Shown here: positions 1 through 8,378 of the stretch, piece by piece
Layout of the letters: every line of letters starts with the position of its first letter
How positions within the stretch are numbered: the stretch's first letter is position 1
Assembly: GCF_900249755.1 (NCBI RefSeq)
Contig: NZ_LT976854.1
Span: 1,836,927 to 1,900,926 of the forward strand
Length of the DNA: 64,000 nucleotides
From: Cupriavidus taiwanensis
GTDB lineage: Bacteria; Pseudomonadota; Gammaproteobacteria; Burkholderiales; Burkholderiaceae
Reading direction: 5' to 3'
The notes under the pieces: generated by a model
Told to the model about the DNA's origin: nothing
The model's database searches: none
The model's input: only the letters and a program-made list of their open reading frames with translations
Position numbers and translations under genes: made by a program

Positions 1-241
1 CCACGATAAACGCGCCGGTGGGCCCGGCGATCTGCACCCGGCTGCCGCCGAACAGCGACACCGCCAGCCCGGCGACGATGGCCGTGTACAGGCCCTGCTC
101 CGGCTTGGCGCCCGAGGCAATCGCAAACGCCATCGCCAGCGGCAGTGCCACCACCCCGACGATCACGCCCGACACCAGGTTCGGCAGCCAGTTGCCGCGT
201 CGGAACAATCCGGCCAGCCAAGCTTCGCGCAGCGCAATCAT
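1..241 (-). CDS. SulP-family anion transporter, N-terminal part (cut by window edge)
   Basis: Only the first 80 codons are present; the gene runs off the left edge. The translation begins [11 protein letters not shown] and continues with a first membrane segment rich in Gly and Val ([20 protein letters not shown]), then [12 protein letters not shown] and the motif [14 protein letters not shown]. This order is typical of the N-terminus of SulP/SLC26 transporters, which carry sulfate, bicarbonate or other anions across the inner membrane. The ATG at 241 is preceded on the minus strand by a GGAAGGGA Shine-Dalgarno-like run. The substrate cannot be told from this fragment. It is divergent from the universal stress protein gene. 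Confidence 0.85.
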   Translation of the reverse strand, partial: MIALREAWLAGLFRRGNWLPNLVSGVIVGVVALPLAMAFAIASGAKPEQGLYTAIVAGLAVSLFGGSRVQIAGPTGAFIV

Positions 242-452
242 GCGTCGGTCCCTTCCATCGGTGCGGGGCTACAGGTGCATCGGATGATAACAGGATGTTA
301 ATGCTCGCCAGCGCCGCCGGCCGGGGCCGCCGCGCTCCGGCCGCCGGGTCTCCTGTTCCTTATGCCGCGCAATTCCTATACTGGATTGGCTCGCCCGCCA
401 GTACGCGGACGCGCCCGGCTGGCGCGCATCTCTCTGCAAGCGGAGACTCATC

Positions 453-890
453 ATGTTCCGGCACCTCCTTGTACCGACCGACGGCTCCCCGCGCGCCGAT
501 GCCATGGTGGGCCGCGCCATGGCCTTCGCCAGCCGCATCGGCGCCCGCGTGACGGGGCTGCATGTGCTGCCCGAGTACCACGTGCTCACCCACCGGCTGA
601 CCAGCCTGCAAGACACCCAGGGCAACCTTGCCGCCGAGGCCGCGCGCCACGCCGACACCGTGCTGGCCGCGCTCAGCCAGGCCGCGGCGCAGGCCGGGGT
701 GCCCTGCGAGGTCATCACCGCCACCGACGACCATCCGTGGCAGGCCATCATCGACTGCGCGCAGCAGCGCGAGTGCGACCTGATCGTGATGTCGTCGCAC
801 GGCAAGCGCGGGCTGCAGGCGCTGCTGATCGGCAGCGAGACGCACAAGGTGCTGACCCACAGCACGATCCCGGTGCTGGTGTTCCGCTAG
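453..890 (+). CDS. Universal stress protein, UspA family
   Basis: This 145-residue protein has the standard single Usp domain: it starts FRHLLVPTDGSP, has the mid-protein LHVLPEYH strand, and ends with SSHGKRGLQALLIGSETHKV followed by the PVLVFR strand. The SHG-x2-G-x9-G-S/E segment is the usual ATP-binding signature, here slightly degenerate (GLQALLIGSE). Usp proteins are cytoplasmic and help cells survive starvation or energy stress; no specific partner can be read here. A GCGGAG ribosome site lies ahead of the ATG. A second, distinct Usp gene lies at 41263 before the nir cluster. Confidence 0.9.
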   Translation: MFRHLLVPTDGSPRADAMVGRAMAFASRIGARVTGLHVLPEYHVLTHRLTSLQDTQGNLAAEAARHADTVLAALSQAAAQAGVPCEVITATDDHPWQAIIDCAQQRECDLIVMSSHGKRGLQALLIGSETHKVLTHSTIPVLVFR

Positions 891-976
891 CGGGAGACGG
901 CGCCACGGCGAGATAGCGGGCCACAGTGCGCGGCGACGCGCGATTCCAAACCAAGCCAACTGCAAGGAGCGCAACC

Positions 977-1633
977 ATGGCGATTCGACTGGGCGAGCAA
1001 GCCCCTGATTTCACCGCCGAGACCACGGAAGGCCAGATCAACTTCCATGAGTGGATCGGCGACGGCTGGGCGATCCTGTTCTCGCATCCCAAGGACTTCA
1101 CGCCGGTGTGCACCACCGAGCTGGGCTACATGGCCCGGCTCAAGCCCGAATTCGACAAGCGCAATACCAAGATCATCGGCCTGAGCATCGATCCGGTGGG
1201 CGACCACCAGCGCTGGGTCAAGGACATCGAGGAAACGCAGGGCTGCACCGTCAACTACCCGATGATCGGCGATGCCGACCTGAAGGTGGCCAAGCTCTAC
1301 GACATGATCCACCCCGAGGCCAGCGGCGGTGGCCCGCGCACCGCGGTTGACAACGCCACCATCCGCTCGGTGTTCATCATCGGCCCGGACAAGAAGGTGA
1401 AGGCGATGCTGGTGTACCCGATGAGCGCGGGGCGCAATTTCGACGAGGTGCTGCGGCTGCTCGATTCGCTGCAGCTCAATGCCAAGCACACCGTGGCGAC
1501 GCCGGTGAACTGGAAGCCGGGCGAGGACGTCATCATCCCGACCTCGGTCTCGGACGAGGAAGCGAACAAGAAATACCCGCAGGGCTTCAAGACGCTGAAG
1601 CCCTACCTGCGCACGGTGGCACAACCCAAGTAG
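977..1633 (+). CDS. 1-Cys peroxiredoxin (Prx6/LsfA type)
   Basis: The 218-residue product reduces hydrogen peroxide and organic peroxides in the cytoplasm. The peroxidatic cysteine is Cys45 in the motif FTPVCTTELG, and the length, the long C-terminal arm (VNWKPGEDVIIP, KYPQGF, YLRTVAQPK) and the lack of a conserved C-terminal resolving Cys fit the Prx6 subfamily, close to LsfA of Pseudomonas. The start is set by the AAGGAG ribosome site at 963-968 before the ATG at 977; an in-frame upstream start at 926 lacks such a site. It stands as a single gene, convergent with the CheV gene. Confidence 0.95.
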   Translation: MAIRLGEQAPDFTAETTEGQINFHEWIGDGWAILFSHPKDFTPVCTTELGYMARLKPEFDKRNTKIIGLSIDPVGDHQRWVKDIEETQGCTVNYPMIGDADLKVAKLYDMIHPEASGGGPRTAVDNATIRSVFIIGPDKKVKAMLVYPMSAGRNFDEVLRLLDSLQLNAKHTVATPVNWKPGEDVIIPTSVSDEEANKKYPQGFKTLKPYLRTVAQPK

Positions 1634-1727
1634 CGCAACGGCAACGGACGGGAACAGGGAGAGCGAGGAGCGGCGGCGCCAGGGAGCGCGGCGGCGCGGA
1701 AGCCCGCGCCAGGCCGCGGTCGGGGCT

Positions 1728-1759
1728 TCCCGGCCGGCATCGCGTGATGCCGGCCGGGA
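1728..1759. terminator. Perfect 13-bp hairpin between convergent genes
   Basis: TCCCGGCCGGCAT at 1728-1740 pairs perfectly with ATGCCGGCCGGGA at 1747-1759 around a 6-base loop. There is no T run on either side, so intrinsic termination is uncertain, but the position between two converging genes suits a bidirectional terminator or 3'-end stabiliser. Confidence 0.55.
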
Positions 1760-1778
1760 GCGCACCGGCGGGCCCGAC

Positions 1779-1814
1779 TTGTCCACAGAAAATATCCACA
1801 GGATCAGTGGATAT
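1779..1814. repeat. Cluster of three DnaA-box-like 9-mers including an inverted pair
   Basis: TTGTCCACA (1779-1787) and ATATCCACA (1792-1800) each match the TTATCCACA DnaA box in 8 of 9 positions. GTGGATAT (1807-1814) is the inverted partner, so ATATCCAC and GTGGATAT flank a 7-base spacer. The same arms with the same spacer length recur at 19993-20015. Function is unknown. Confidence 0.6.
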
Positions 1815-1947
1815 CCCCCCTCTTGACAACCGCGAAGGGCGCGCCCGCGCTGGAACGCGCTGGAGTGCCCGTTTTATAGGCAACCAGCCGGCGTACGGGA
1901 ATGGTTGCGGGCGCTTGCATTTTGTGCCTGCCGCGGGACACGCGTCG

Positions 1948-2925
1948 TCAGCGCGTCAGCACCGTGCGGATGGTGTCGGCCAGCTCCTTCGCGACAAACT
2001 TGGCGACATAGGCGTCGGCGCCCACCTTGCGCACATGTTCTTCGCTGGCCTCGCCCGACAGTGATGAATGAATCACCACCGGCAGCGATTTCAGCCGGCT
2101 GTCGGCCTTGATCTTGCGGGTCAGCGTAAAGCCGTCCATCTCGGGCATTTCCAGGTCGGTCAGCACCAGCGCCACCTCGTCCTGGAGCGCGCGGCCATGG
2201 CTGGCTGCCTCGGTCGCGATGCGGTCCAGCAGTTCCCAGGCTTCCTTGCCGGACTTGGTCATCACCACCGGCGCGCCCAGCGCCTTCAGGCCCTGCTCGA
2301 TCAGGCCGCGCGCCAGCGCCGAGTCGTCGGCGGCAATCACTTTGGCGCCAGGCCGCAGTTGCAGCTGCGGCCCGACCTCGCCCGGATCCACGTCGGGCTG
2401 GCGCGTGGGCAGCACGTCGCGCAGGATCTGCTCGACGTCGAGCACCTGCACCAGGCGCGCCGCGTCGGTGCCGTCGGCGCCCTCTCCCGTGCCGCCCTCC
2501 AGCTTGGCGATGCTGGTCACATGGCCGGTGCGCACGCTGGCCTCGGCCGAATGCACCTGGTTCCATTCCAGCCGCACGATTTCCTCGACCGCCTCGACCG
2601 CGAAGCCCTGGGTCGAGCGGGCGTATTCCGTCACCAGCAGGATGCCCAGGCCGCTGCGCGGCTTGCAGCCCACCAGCCGCGGCAGGTCGATCACCGGGAT
2701 CACCTGGCCGCGGATATCGGCCATGCCCAGGATCGACGGGTCGGCACCGACCACGGTCGTCACCGGCGGCATCACCAGGATCTCGCGCACTTTGAAGACG
2801 TTGATGCCGAACAGCTCCGACTGGCCGGAATGCTCGGCCTCGCCGAGCCGGAACAGCAGCAGCTCGAACTGGTTGTTGTTGGTGAGGTTAGTCCGTTCGT
2901 CGATGTCCCTCATGGAACTGCTCAT
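1948..2925 (-). CDS. cheV: Chemotaxis coupling protein, CheW-REC (CheV type)
   Basis: This 325-residue protein joins a CheW-like domain (about residues 20-165) to a C-terminal receiver domain (about 195-320). The CheW part shows FGINVFKVREI, the GMADIRGQVIPVIDLP core and the VEAVEEIVRLEW region. The receiver part has ADDSALAR near its start, the likely phosphorylation site in LVLTDLEMPEMDGF, and SSLSGEA with the conserved Ser/Thr position. CheV proteins couple receptors to CheA and are tuned by phosphorylation. The start chosen at 2925 follows a GGGAGCG ribosome site; an upstream in-frame start at 2973 has none. No other che genes are near, although a chemoreceptor gene lies at 51325. Confidence 0.9.
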   Translation of the reverse strand: MSSSMRDIDERTNLTNNNQFELLLFRLGEAEHSGQSELFGINVFKVREILVMPPVTTVVGADPSILGMADIRGQVIPVIDLPRLVGCKPRSGLGILLVTEYARSTQGFAVEAVEEIVRLEWNQVHSAEASVRTGHVTSIAKLEGGTGEGADGTDAARLVQVLDVEQILRDVLPTRQPDVDPGEVGPQLQLRPGAKVIAADDSALARGLIEQGLKALGAPVVMTKSGKEAWELLDRIATEAASHGRALQDEVALVLTDLEMPEMDGFTLTRKIKADSRLKSLPVVIHSSLSGEASEEHVRKVGADAYVAKFVAKELADTIRTVLTR

Positions 2926-3154
2926 GCGTCGCTCCCGTGCCGTGCGTGTGGTATTTGCCGCCGTCGTTGTCATCTGGCTGCCGCCGCGGCGGATGGCGGA
3001 CGGCAGGTTTCATGACTGGATATCGGCGCGGGGCAACGGGAGTTGAGAGGCGCACGCGGCGCATGTTCGGATTTCATCCTTGCATATCCGGATTGCTTCG
3101 TTCCTGCGGCACGGCGTCGTCCATATAGTGGTTTCCAACTTGTCATAACACGCT

Positions 3155-4033
3155 ATGTCGATCCCCATGACGACCCGGACCAACGTGGTACCCGCCCCCG
3201 CCGCCGCAGCCATGCCGGCACCGATTCCGCTGCCGCTCTATACGCAAATCAAGGACGCCTTGCGCGCCAGCATCCTGGACGGCACCTATCCGCCGCACCA
3301 CCAGATGCCGTCGGAAAGCGAGCTGGGCGAGCGCTTTCGCGCCAGCCGCATCACCGTGCGCCAGGCGCTGGGCGACCTGCAGAAGGAGGGGCTGATCTTC
3401 AAGATCCATGGCAAGGGCACCTTCGTCTCCAAGCCCCGCGCCTTCCAGAACGTGACCTCGCTGCAAGGCTTTGCCGAGGCCATGTCGAGCATGGGCTACG
3501 AGATCCTGAACCAGATACGCAGCTGCAAATGCGTACCTGCCAGCCGTCACGTTGCCACGCAGCTGCGGCTGCGCGAAGGCGATCCGGTGGTGGAGATCCG
3601 GCGCGTGCGCCTGCTCAACCGCGAGCCGGTGTCGCTGGAGCTGACCTGGGTGCCCGAGGCCATCGGCCGCCGCCTGCTCACTGCCGACCTGGCCACGCGC
3701 GACATCTTCCTGATCCTGGAAAACGACTGTGGCGTGAAGCTCGGCCATGCCGACCTGAGTGTCGACGCCATCCTCGCCGACGACGACCTGACCCAGGCCC
3801 TGCGCATCCAGGAAGGCGCGCCGGTGCTGCGCATCGAACGCCTGACCCATGACGCGCAAGGCACGCCGATCGATTACGAGTTCCTCTACTTCCGCGGCGA
3901 CGCGTTCCAGTACCGGCTGCGCGCAGACCGGCGCAAGACCGCGCCAGCCCCCAGCGTCACCAGCCGCGTCACCAGCCCGGCCGGCCGCTCGCGGCCCCGC
4001 AAACCAGCCAGCAAGGGGAAGCCCTCCGCATGA
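3155..4033 (+). CDS. GntR-family regulator, HutC/UTRA subfamily
   Basis: The 292-residue product has an N-terminal winged helix (about residues 25-95; SESELGERFRASRITVRQAL is the typical recognition region) followed by a UTRA ligand-binding domain (about 110-250, ending YEFLYFRGDAFQYRLR). HutC-type GntR proteins usually repress a neighbouring catabolic or uptake operon until a small ligand binds. Its stop overlaps the ATG of the next gene by four bases (ATGA), so it is the first gene of the flavoprotein/ABC operon and probably its local regulator. The start lacks a good ribosome site; a second ATG at 3167 is possible. The last 35 residues are a basic, low-complexity tail. Confidence 0.9.
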   Translation: MSIPMTTRTNVVPAPAAAAMPAPIPLPLYTQIKDALRASILDGTYPPHHQMPSESELGERFRASRITVRQALGDLQKEGLIFKIHGKGTFVSKPRAFQNVTSLQGFAEAMSSMGYEILNQIRSCKCVPASRHVATQLRLREGDPVVEIRRVRLLNREPVSLELTWVPEAIGRRLLTADLATRDIFLILENDCGVKLGHADLSVDAILADDDLTQALRIQEGAPVLRIERLTHDAQGTPIDYEFLYFRGDAFQYRLRADRRKTAPAPSVTSRVTSPAGRSRPRKPASKGKPSA

Positions 4034-5799
4034 ATACCCTGACTCACGAATACGACATCGTTGTCGTCGGCGGCGGCACCGCCGGCCCGATGGCCGCGAT
4101 CAAGGCCAAGGAACGCAACCCCGCGCTGCGCGTGCTGCTGCTCGACAAGGCGCACGTCAAGCGCAGCGGTGCCATCTCGATGGGCATGGACGGCCTGAAC
4201 AATGCCGTGATCCCCGGCCACGCCACGCCCGAGCAGTACACCCGCGAAATCACCGTGGCCAACGACGGCATCGTCGACCAGTCCACCGTTTATGCCTACG
4301 CGCGCCACAGCTTTGCCACCATCGAGCAGCTGGATCGCTGGGGCGTCAGGTTCGAGAAGGACGAGACCGGCGACTACGCGGTGAAGAAGGTCCATCACAT
4401 GGGCTCCTATGTGCTGCCGATGCCGGAAGGACACAACGTCAAGAAGGTGCTGTACCGCCAGCTCAAGCGCGCGCGCGTAGAGATCACCAACCGCATCGTC
4501 GCCACGCGCGTGCTGACCGACGCCAGCGGCGCCGCCAGCGGCGTGATGGGCTTCGACTGCCGCACCGCGGACTTCCACGTGATCCGCGCGCGCGCCGTGA
4601 TCCTGTGCTGCGGCGCGGCCGGCCGCCTGGGCCTGCCCGCTTCCGGCTACCTGATGGGCACCTACGAGAACCCGACCAATGCCGGCGACGGCTATGCCAT
4701 GGCCTATCACGCCGGCGCGGCGCTGGCCAACCTGGAGTGCTTCCAGATCAATCCGCTGATCAAGGACTACAACGGCCCGGCCTGCGCCTACGTGACCGGC
4801 CCGCTGGGCGGCTATACCGCCAACGGCAAGGGCGAGCGCTTTATCGAATGCGACTACTGGAGCGGCCAGATGATGTGGGAGTTCTACCAGGAGCTGCAGG
4901 GCGGCGACGGCCCGGTGTTCCTGAAGCTTGACCACCTGGCGGAAGAAACCATCCAGACCATCGAGACGATCCTGCACACCAACGAACGGCCCAGCCGCGG
5001 CCAGTTCCACGCCGGGCGCGGCACCGACTACCGCAGGCAGATGGTGGAGATGCATATCTCGGAGATCGGCTTCTGCAGCGGCCACAGCGCGTCCGGCGTG
5101 CATGTGAACGAGCGCGCCGAGACGACCGTGCCGGGCCTGTACGCAGCCGGCGACATGGCCGCCGTGCCGCACAACTACATGCTGGGCGCCTTCACCTATG
5201 GCTGGTTTGCCGGGCACAACGCCGCCGACTACGTCGCCGGCCGCGGCCTGCCTGAAGCCGATGCGGCCCAGGTCGAGGCGGAGCGCGCGCGCGTGTTCGC
5301 ACCGCTGGCGCGCGCGAGTGGCCTGCCGCCCGCCCAGGTGGAATACAAGCTGCGCCGCATGGTCAACGACTACCTGCAGCCGCCCAAGGTCACGCGCAAG
5401 ATGGAAATCGGACTGCAGCGCTTTGACGCCATCGCCGACGACATCGGCCAGATCCGCGCCGCCAATCCGCACGAGCTGATGCGCGCGGTCGAGGTGATGG
5501 CGATCCGCGACTGCGCGGAGATGGCGGCACGTGCTTCCCTGTTCCGCACCGAGAGCCGCTGGGGTCTCTACCACCATCGCGTCGACTATCCGCAGCGCAA
5601 TGATGCGGACTGGTTCTGCCATACGCACCTGAGCAAGGATGAAGCCGGGCGCATGGTCAGCCACAAGCGCGCGATCGAACCGTACATCGTCCCGGTGGCA
5701 GGCGACGACGCCACCGCCTACCAGCGGCTGCGCGTCAGCCGCGGCCAGGCTGCCGCCACGGCCGCCACGGCCGAACCCGCCACCCTGGCTGCCGCCTGA
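4030..5799 (+). CDS. AprA-like FAD flavoprotein (fumarate reductase / APS reductase alpha superfamily)
   Basis: The 589-residue protein opens with a Rossmann FAD-binding loop (VVVGGGTAGPMAA, residues 11-23) and keeps the superfamily's capping region and second FAD motif (TTVPGLYAAGDMAAV). The features GFCSGHSASGVHVNE and NPTNAGDGYAMAYHAGA resemble adenylylsulfate reductase alpha subunits more than succinate dehydrogenase. It is followed 13 bases later by a two-cluster ferredoxin of AprB style, which suggests a cytoplasmic AB-type oxidoreductase with an FAD active site wired to Fe-S clusters. The absence of sat or dsr genes nearby argues against classical sulfate or sulfite metabolism. The substrate is unknown; the linked ABC importer suggests an imported organic anion, perhaps a sulfonate. 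Confidence 0.85.
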   Translation: MNTLTHEYDIVVVGGGTAGPMAAIKAKERNPALRVLLLDKAHVKRSGAISMGMDGLNNAVIPGHATPEQYTREITVANDGIVDQSTVYAYARHSFATIEQLDRWGVRFEKDETGDYAVKKVHHMGSYVLPMPEGHNVKKVLYRQLKRARVEITNRIVATRVLTDASGAASGVMGFDCRTADFHVIRARAVILCCGAAGRLGLPASGYLMGTYENPTNAGDGYAMAYHAGAALANLECFQINPLIKDYNGPACAYVTGPLGGYTANGKGERFIECDYWSGQMMWEFYQELQGGDGPVFLKLDHLAEETIQTIETILHTNERPSRGQFHAGRGTDYRRQMVEMHISEIGFCSGHSASGVHVNERAETTVPGLYAAGDMAAVPHNYMLGAFTYGWFAGHNAADYVAGRGLPEADAAQVEAERARVFAPLARASGLPPAQVEYKLRRMVNDYLQPPKVTRKMEIGLQRFDAIADDIGQIRAANPHELMRAVEVMAIRDCAEMAARASLFRTESRWGLYHHRVDYPQRNDADWFCHTHLSKDEAGRMVSHKRAIEPYIVPVAGDDATAYQRLRVSRGQAAATAATAEPATLAAA

Positions 5800-5812
5800 A
5801 GGAACCCACGCC

Positions 5813-6058
5813 ATGGCCTACACCCCGCATGAGATCGCCCAGCGCAGCAGCGCGCCGGTCACCATCGATGAAGACAAGTGCATTGCCGACAAGGGCTGCA
5901 CGGTCTGCGTCGATGTCTGCCCGATGGACCTGCTGGCCATCGACCTGACCAAAGGCAAGGCATTCATGCAGTTCGACGAGTGCTGGTACTGCATGCCCTG
6001 CGAGAAGGATTGCCCGACGGGCGCGGTCAGGGTCGAGATCCCGTACCTGCTGCGTTGA
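5813..6058 (+). CDS. Two [4Fe-4S] ferredoxin, AprB-like partner subunit
   Basis: This is an 81-residue protein with eight cysteines in two groups: Cys23, 29, 32, 36 (CIADKGCTVCVDVCP) and Cys57, 60, 63, 67 (CWYCMPCEKDCP). The wide first spacing, C-x5-C-x2-C-x3-CP, is that of the beta subunit of adenylylsulfate reductase and related proteins. It probably takes electrons from, or gives them to, the flavoprotein encoded just upstream. The ATG at 5813 is well placed, 13 bases after the flavoprotein stop. AprB proteins are longer, with an extra C-terminal tail absent here, so this is a minimal version. Confidence 0.88.
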   Translation: MAYTPHEIAQRSSAPVTIDEDKCIADKGCTVCVDVCPMDLLAIDLTKGKAFMQFDECWYCMPCEKDCPTGAVRVEIPYLLR

Positions 6059-6096
6059 TTGCCGCTTCATGACAACAGCACCACAGAGATAACCCC

Positions 6097-7518
6097 ATGA
6101 AAGCCTCCACCAGCATCCACCTGCTCCTGGCACTGGCCGCCGCCAGCCTGGCCGGCGCGGCCAGTGCCGAAACCATCCGCGTTGCCATCGGCACGCAGGA
6201 CACCACCATCAACTGCGCCACCGGCGGCCTGCTGATCCGCGAACTGAAGCTGCTCGACAAGTACCTGCCCCGCACCGGCAAGTACAAGGACGTCACCTAC
6301 GACGTGCAATGGAAGAACTTCACCTCCGGCCCGCCGCTGACCAACGAGATGGTGGCCGACAAGCTGGATATCGGCGCCATGGCGGATTTCCCCGGCTCAC
6401 TCAATGCCGCGGCCTTCCAGAAGGCCGGCAAGAAGAGCCTGTTCATCGCGCCGCTGTCGGGCAACGCGATCGGCACCGGCAACGGCATCGTGGTGCCGGC
6501 GGATTCCCCGGTCCAGTCGCTGGCGGAGCTCAGGGGCAAGACCATCTCGGTGCCGTTCGGCTCCACCGCGCACGGCATGCTGCTGCGCGCGATCAAGCGC
6601 CAGGGCTGGGACCCGGACAAGGACGTGACCCTGGTGTCGCAGTCGCCCGAGGTCGGCGGCTCGGCGCTGCAGGCGCACAAGGTGGACGGCCATGCCAACT
6701 TCGTGCCCTTCCCCGAGCTCTTTGTCTTCCGCGGCTTTGCCCGCAAGATCTATGACGGCGCCCAGGCCGAGGCCCCCACCTTCCACGGCGCGCTGGTGAA
6801 CGCGGAATACGCGCAGAAGTACCCGGAGATCGTGGTGGCCTACCTGCGCGCCGCGATCGAGGCCGACCGCCTGATGGCGGCCGAGCCCGAGAAATACAGC
6901 GAGCTGATTGCCCGGGTGACCGGCATCGACGCCGAGGTGGACTACCTGTTCCATGGCCCGCTCGGCCTGCAGAACCGCGACTACACCTGGAAGCCGGAGT
7001 ACCGCCAGGCGCTGCAGACGTCGATCGAGACGCTGAAGCTGCTCAAGCGCACCGATGCCGACCTCAGCGCCGACACCGTGATCGACGAGCGCTACATCCG
7101 CGAAGCCTTCAGGCTGGAGGGGCTGGACTATGAAGCGCGCCTGAAGTCCTACGACAAACAGCCCCTCGCGGCGAAGGACGCAGGCAGCGGCAAACCCATC
7201 GCCGAACCGAAGCTGGCCGCGCAGCTGTGGCTGCGGGGCGAGTCCAGGGTGCGCGCCTATGCCTCGCCGGCGGCAGCATTCGCCGCGCTCAGGCAGGCTG
7301 CAAAAGAGGGCAGGCAGGCGCGCGTGCTGTATGTGCATGACCGCAATACCGGCCTGAAGCTGCTGGCCAGCAAGGCGTGGTACGTGCAGGACGGCAAGGG
7401 GCAGGTGAGCGCCTTCCTGCTCAAGGGCTCAGCGGATGGCTGGGCGAAGGCCAATGGTGGCAATGTGCGGGACTTTGCCGCAGTCAGCGGCGCCGCGGTC
7501 GCCGTGGCCAGCAACTGA
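6097..7518 (+). CDS. ABC transporter substrate-binding protein (NitT/TauT type) with NosL-like C-terminal domain
   Basis: The 473-residue precursor begins with a Sec signal peptide, MKASTSIHLLLALAAASLAG, with cleavage likely after ASA at about residue 24. Residues 25 to about 350 form an SsuA/TauA-like periplasmic binding protein (FTSGPPLTNEMVADKLDIGA and VPFGSTAHGMLLRAI are typical). The remaining part is unusual: from AAQLWLRGE through YASPAAAFAALR and KAWYVQDGKGQV to KANGGNVRDF it follows the order of NosL copper-chaperone domains, minus the N-terminal CGM motif. Ordinary members of this binding-protein family end near residue 330. It lies 38 bases after the ferredoxin gene and 14 before the permease gene, so it should supply substrate to the flavoprotein system. 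Confidence 0.85.
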   Translation: MKASTSIHLLLALAAASLAGAASAETIRVAIGTQDTTINCATGGLLIRELKLLDKYLPRTGKYKDVTYDVQWKNFTSGPPLTNEMVADKLDIGAMADFPGSLNAAAFQKAGKKSLFIAPLSGNAIGTGNGIVVPADSPVQSLAELRGKTISVPFGSTAHGMLLRAIKRQGWDPDKDVTLVSQSPEVGGSALQAHKVDGHANFVPFPELFVFRGFARKIYDGAQAEAPTFHGALVNAEYAQKYPEIVVAYLRAAIEADRLMAAEPEKYSELIARVTGIDAEVDYLFHGPLGLQNRDYTWKPEYRQALQTSIETLKLLKRTDADLSADTVIDERYIREAFRLEGLDYEARLKSYDKQPLAAKDAGSGKPIAEPKLAAQLWLRGESRVRAYASPAAAFAALRQAAKEGRQARVLYVHDRNTGLKLLASKAWYVQDGKGQVSAFLLKGSADGWAKANGGNVRDFAAVSGAAVAVASN

Positions 7519-7532
7519 CGCGGAGCGCGCCC

Positions 7533-8378
7533 ATGACCTCGATCAGCCTTGAAGCGGGGGCGCCCCCGGTGGCACCGGCCGCGCCGGGCGCGGCACGCGT
7601 GCGGCTGGCACGCTGGCTGGTACGCCTGGCCGCGCTGGCCAGCTGCATCGTGCTGTGGCAGCTGGCCTCGTCCCACCGGGCCCACCTCGGCCTCGTCACC
7701 TTCGCCAACGTGCCCGCGCCCAGCGACGTGGTTCCTGCGGCCTGGCAGCTGCTGCAGTCACCCAAGCTGGTGCTGCACCTGGGCAACAGCCTGTACCGCG
7801 TGTTTGCCGGCTTTGGCGCGGCGGCCGTGGCGGGCATCGTGCTCGGCATGGCGATCGGCCGCTCGCGCTGGCTGGAAGACCTGCTGCTGCCGCCGCTGGA
7901 GGTGCTGCGCCCGATCCCCGGCGTGGCGTGGATTCCGCTGGCAATCCTGATGTTCCCGTCTTCGGAGATGAGCATGATCTTCATCACCTTCATCGGGGCG
8001 CTGTTCCCGGTCCTGCTCAACACCATCCACGGGGTGGAGCGCACCGACCCGCGCCTGGTCGCCACGGCGCGCAGCCTGGGCGCGCGCCGCTGGACCGTCT
8101 TCCCCGAGGTGCTGCTGCCCGCGGCGCTGCCGAGTATCGTCACCGGGCTGGCGATCGGCATGGGCACGTCCTGGTTCTGCCTGGTCACCGCCGAGATGAT
8201 CGCCGGCCAGTACGGCATCGGCTACTACACGTGGGAGGCCTACAACCTGCAGAACTATGCGGACATCGTCGTCGGCATGCTGCTGATCGGTGTCTTCGGC
8301 ATGGGCAGCAGCGCGCTGATCAAGCGCGTCGGCGCGTGGCTGATGCCGTGGACCCGCCTGCAGCAGGTGCGCGCATGA
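7533..8378 (+). CDS. ABC transporter permease (SsuC/TauC type)
   Basis: The 281-residue product has about six membrane segments and the BPD transporter cytoplasmic loop: IHGVERTDPRLVATARSLGA followed by RRWTVFPEVLLPAALP, which contains the EAA-like contact site for the ATPase. The motif PIPGVAWIPLAILMF is typical of NitT/TauT importers of nitrate, sulfonates and similar anions. It starts 14 bases after the binding-protein gene and its stop overlaps the ATPase start as ATGA, so all three transporter parts should be translated from one message. The inner-membrane channel function is secure; the substrate is not. Confidence 0.93.
   Translation: MTSISLEAGAPPVAPAAPGAARVRLARWLVRLAALASCIVLWQLASSHRAHLGLVTFANVPAPSDVVPAAWQLLQSPKLVLHLGNSLYRVFAGFGAAAVAGIVLGMAIGRSRWLEDLLLPPLEVLRPIPGVAWIPLAILMFPSSEMSMIFITFIGALFPVLLNTIHGVERTDPRLVATARSLGARRWTVFPEVLLPAALPSIVTGLAIGMGTSWFCLVTAEMIAGQYGIGYYTWEAYNLQNYADIVVGMLLIGVFGMGSSALIKRVGAWLMPWTRLQQVRA

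Larger units (their letters stand above)
1634..1947. other. Convergent intergenic region with hairpin and DnaA-box-like repeats
   Basis: This 314-base gap lies between the 3' ends of the peroxiredoxin gene and the cheV-like gene. It holds a long GC hairpin (1728-1759) and a cluster of DnaA-box-like 9-mers (1779-1814), listed separately. I see no convincing coding sequence; short frames here have no ribosome site. Confidence 0.7.

Noticed and set aside
3886-5814. 642-codon open frame on the minus strand
   Set aside because: It is antisense to the AprA-like flavoprotein gene and its translation is low in complexity (Val, Ala, Gly, His-rich), as expected of shadow frames in high-GC DNA.
4030-6058. 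Succinate dehydrogenase or fumarate reductase A/B subunits
   Set aside because: The ferredoxin is far shorter than SdhB/FrdB and lacks their [2Fe-2S] domain; no membrane anchor genes follow.
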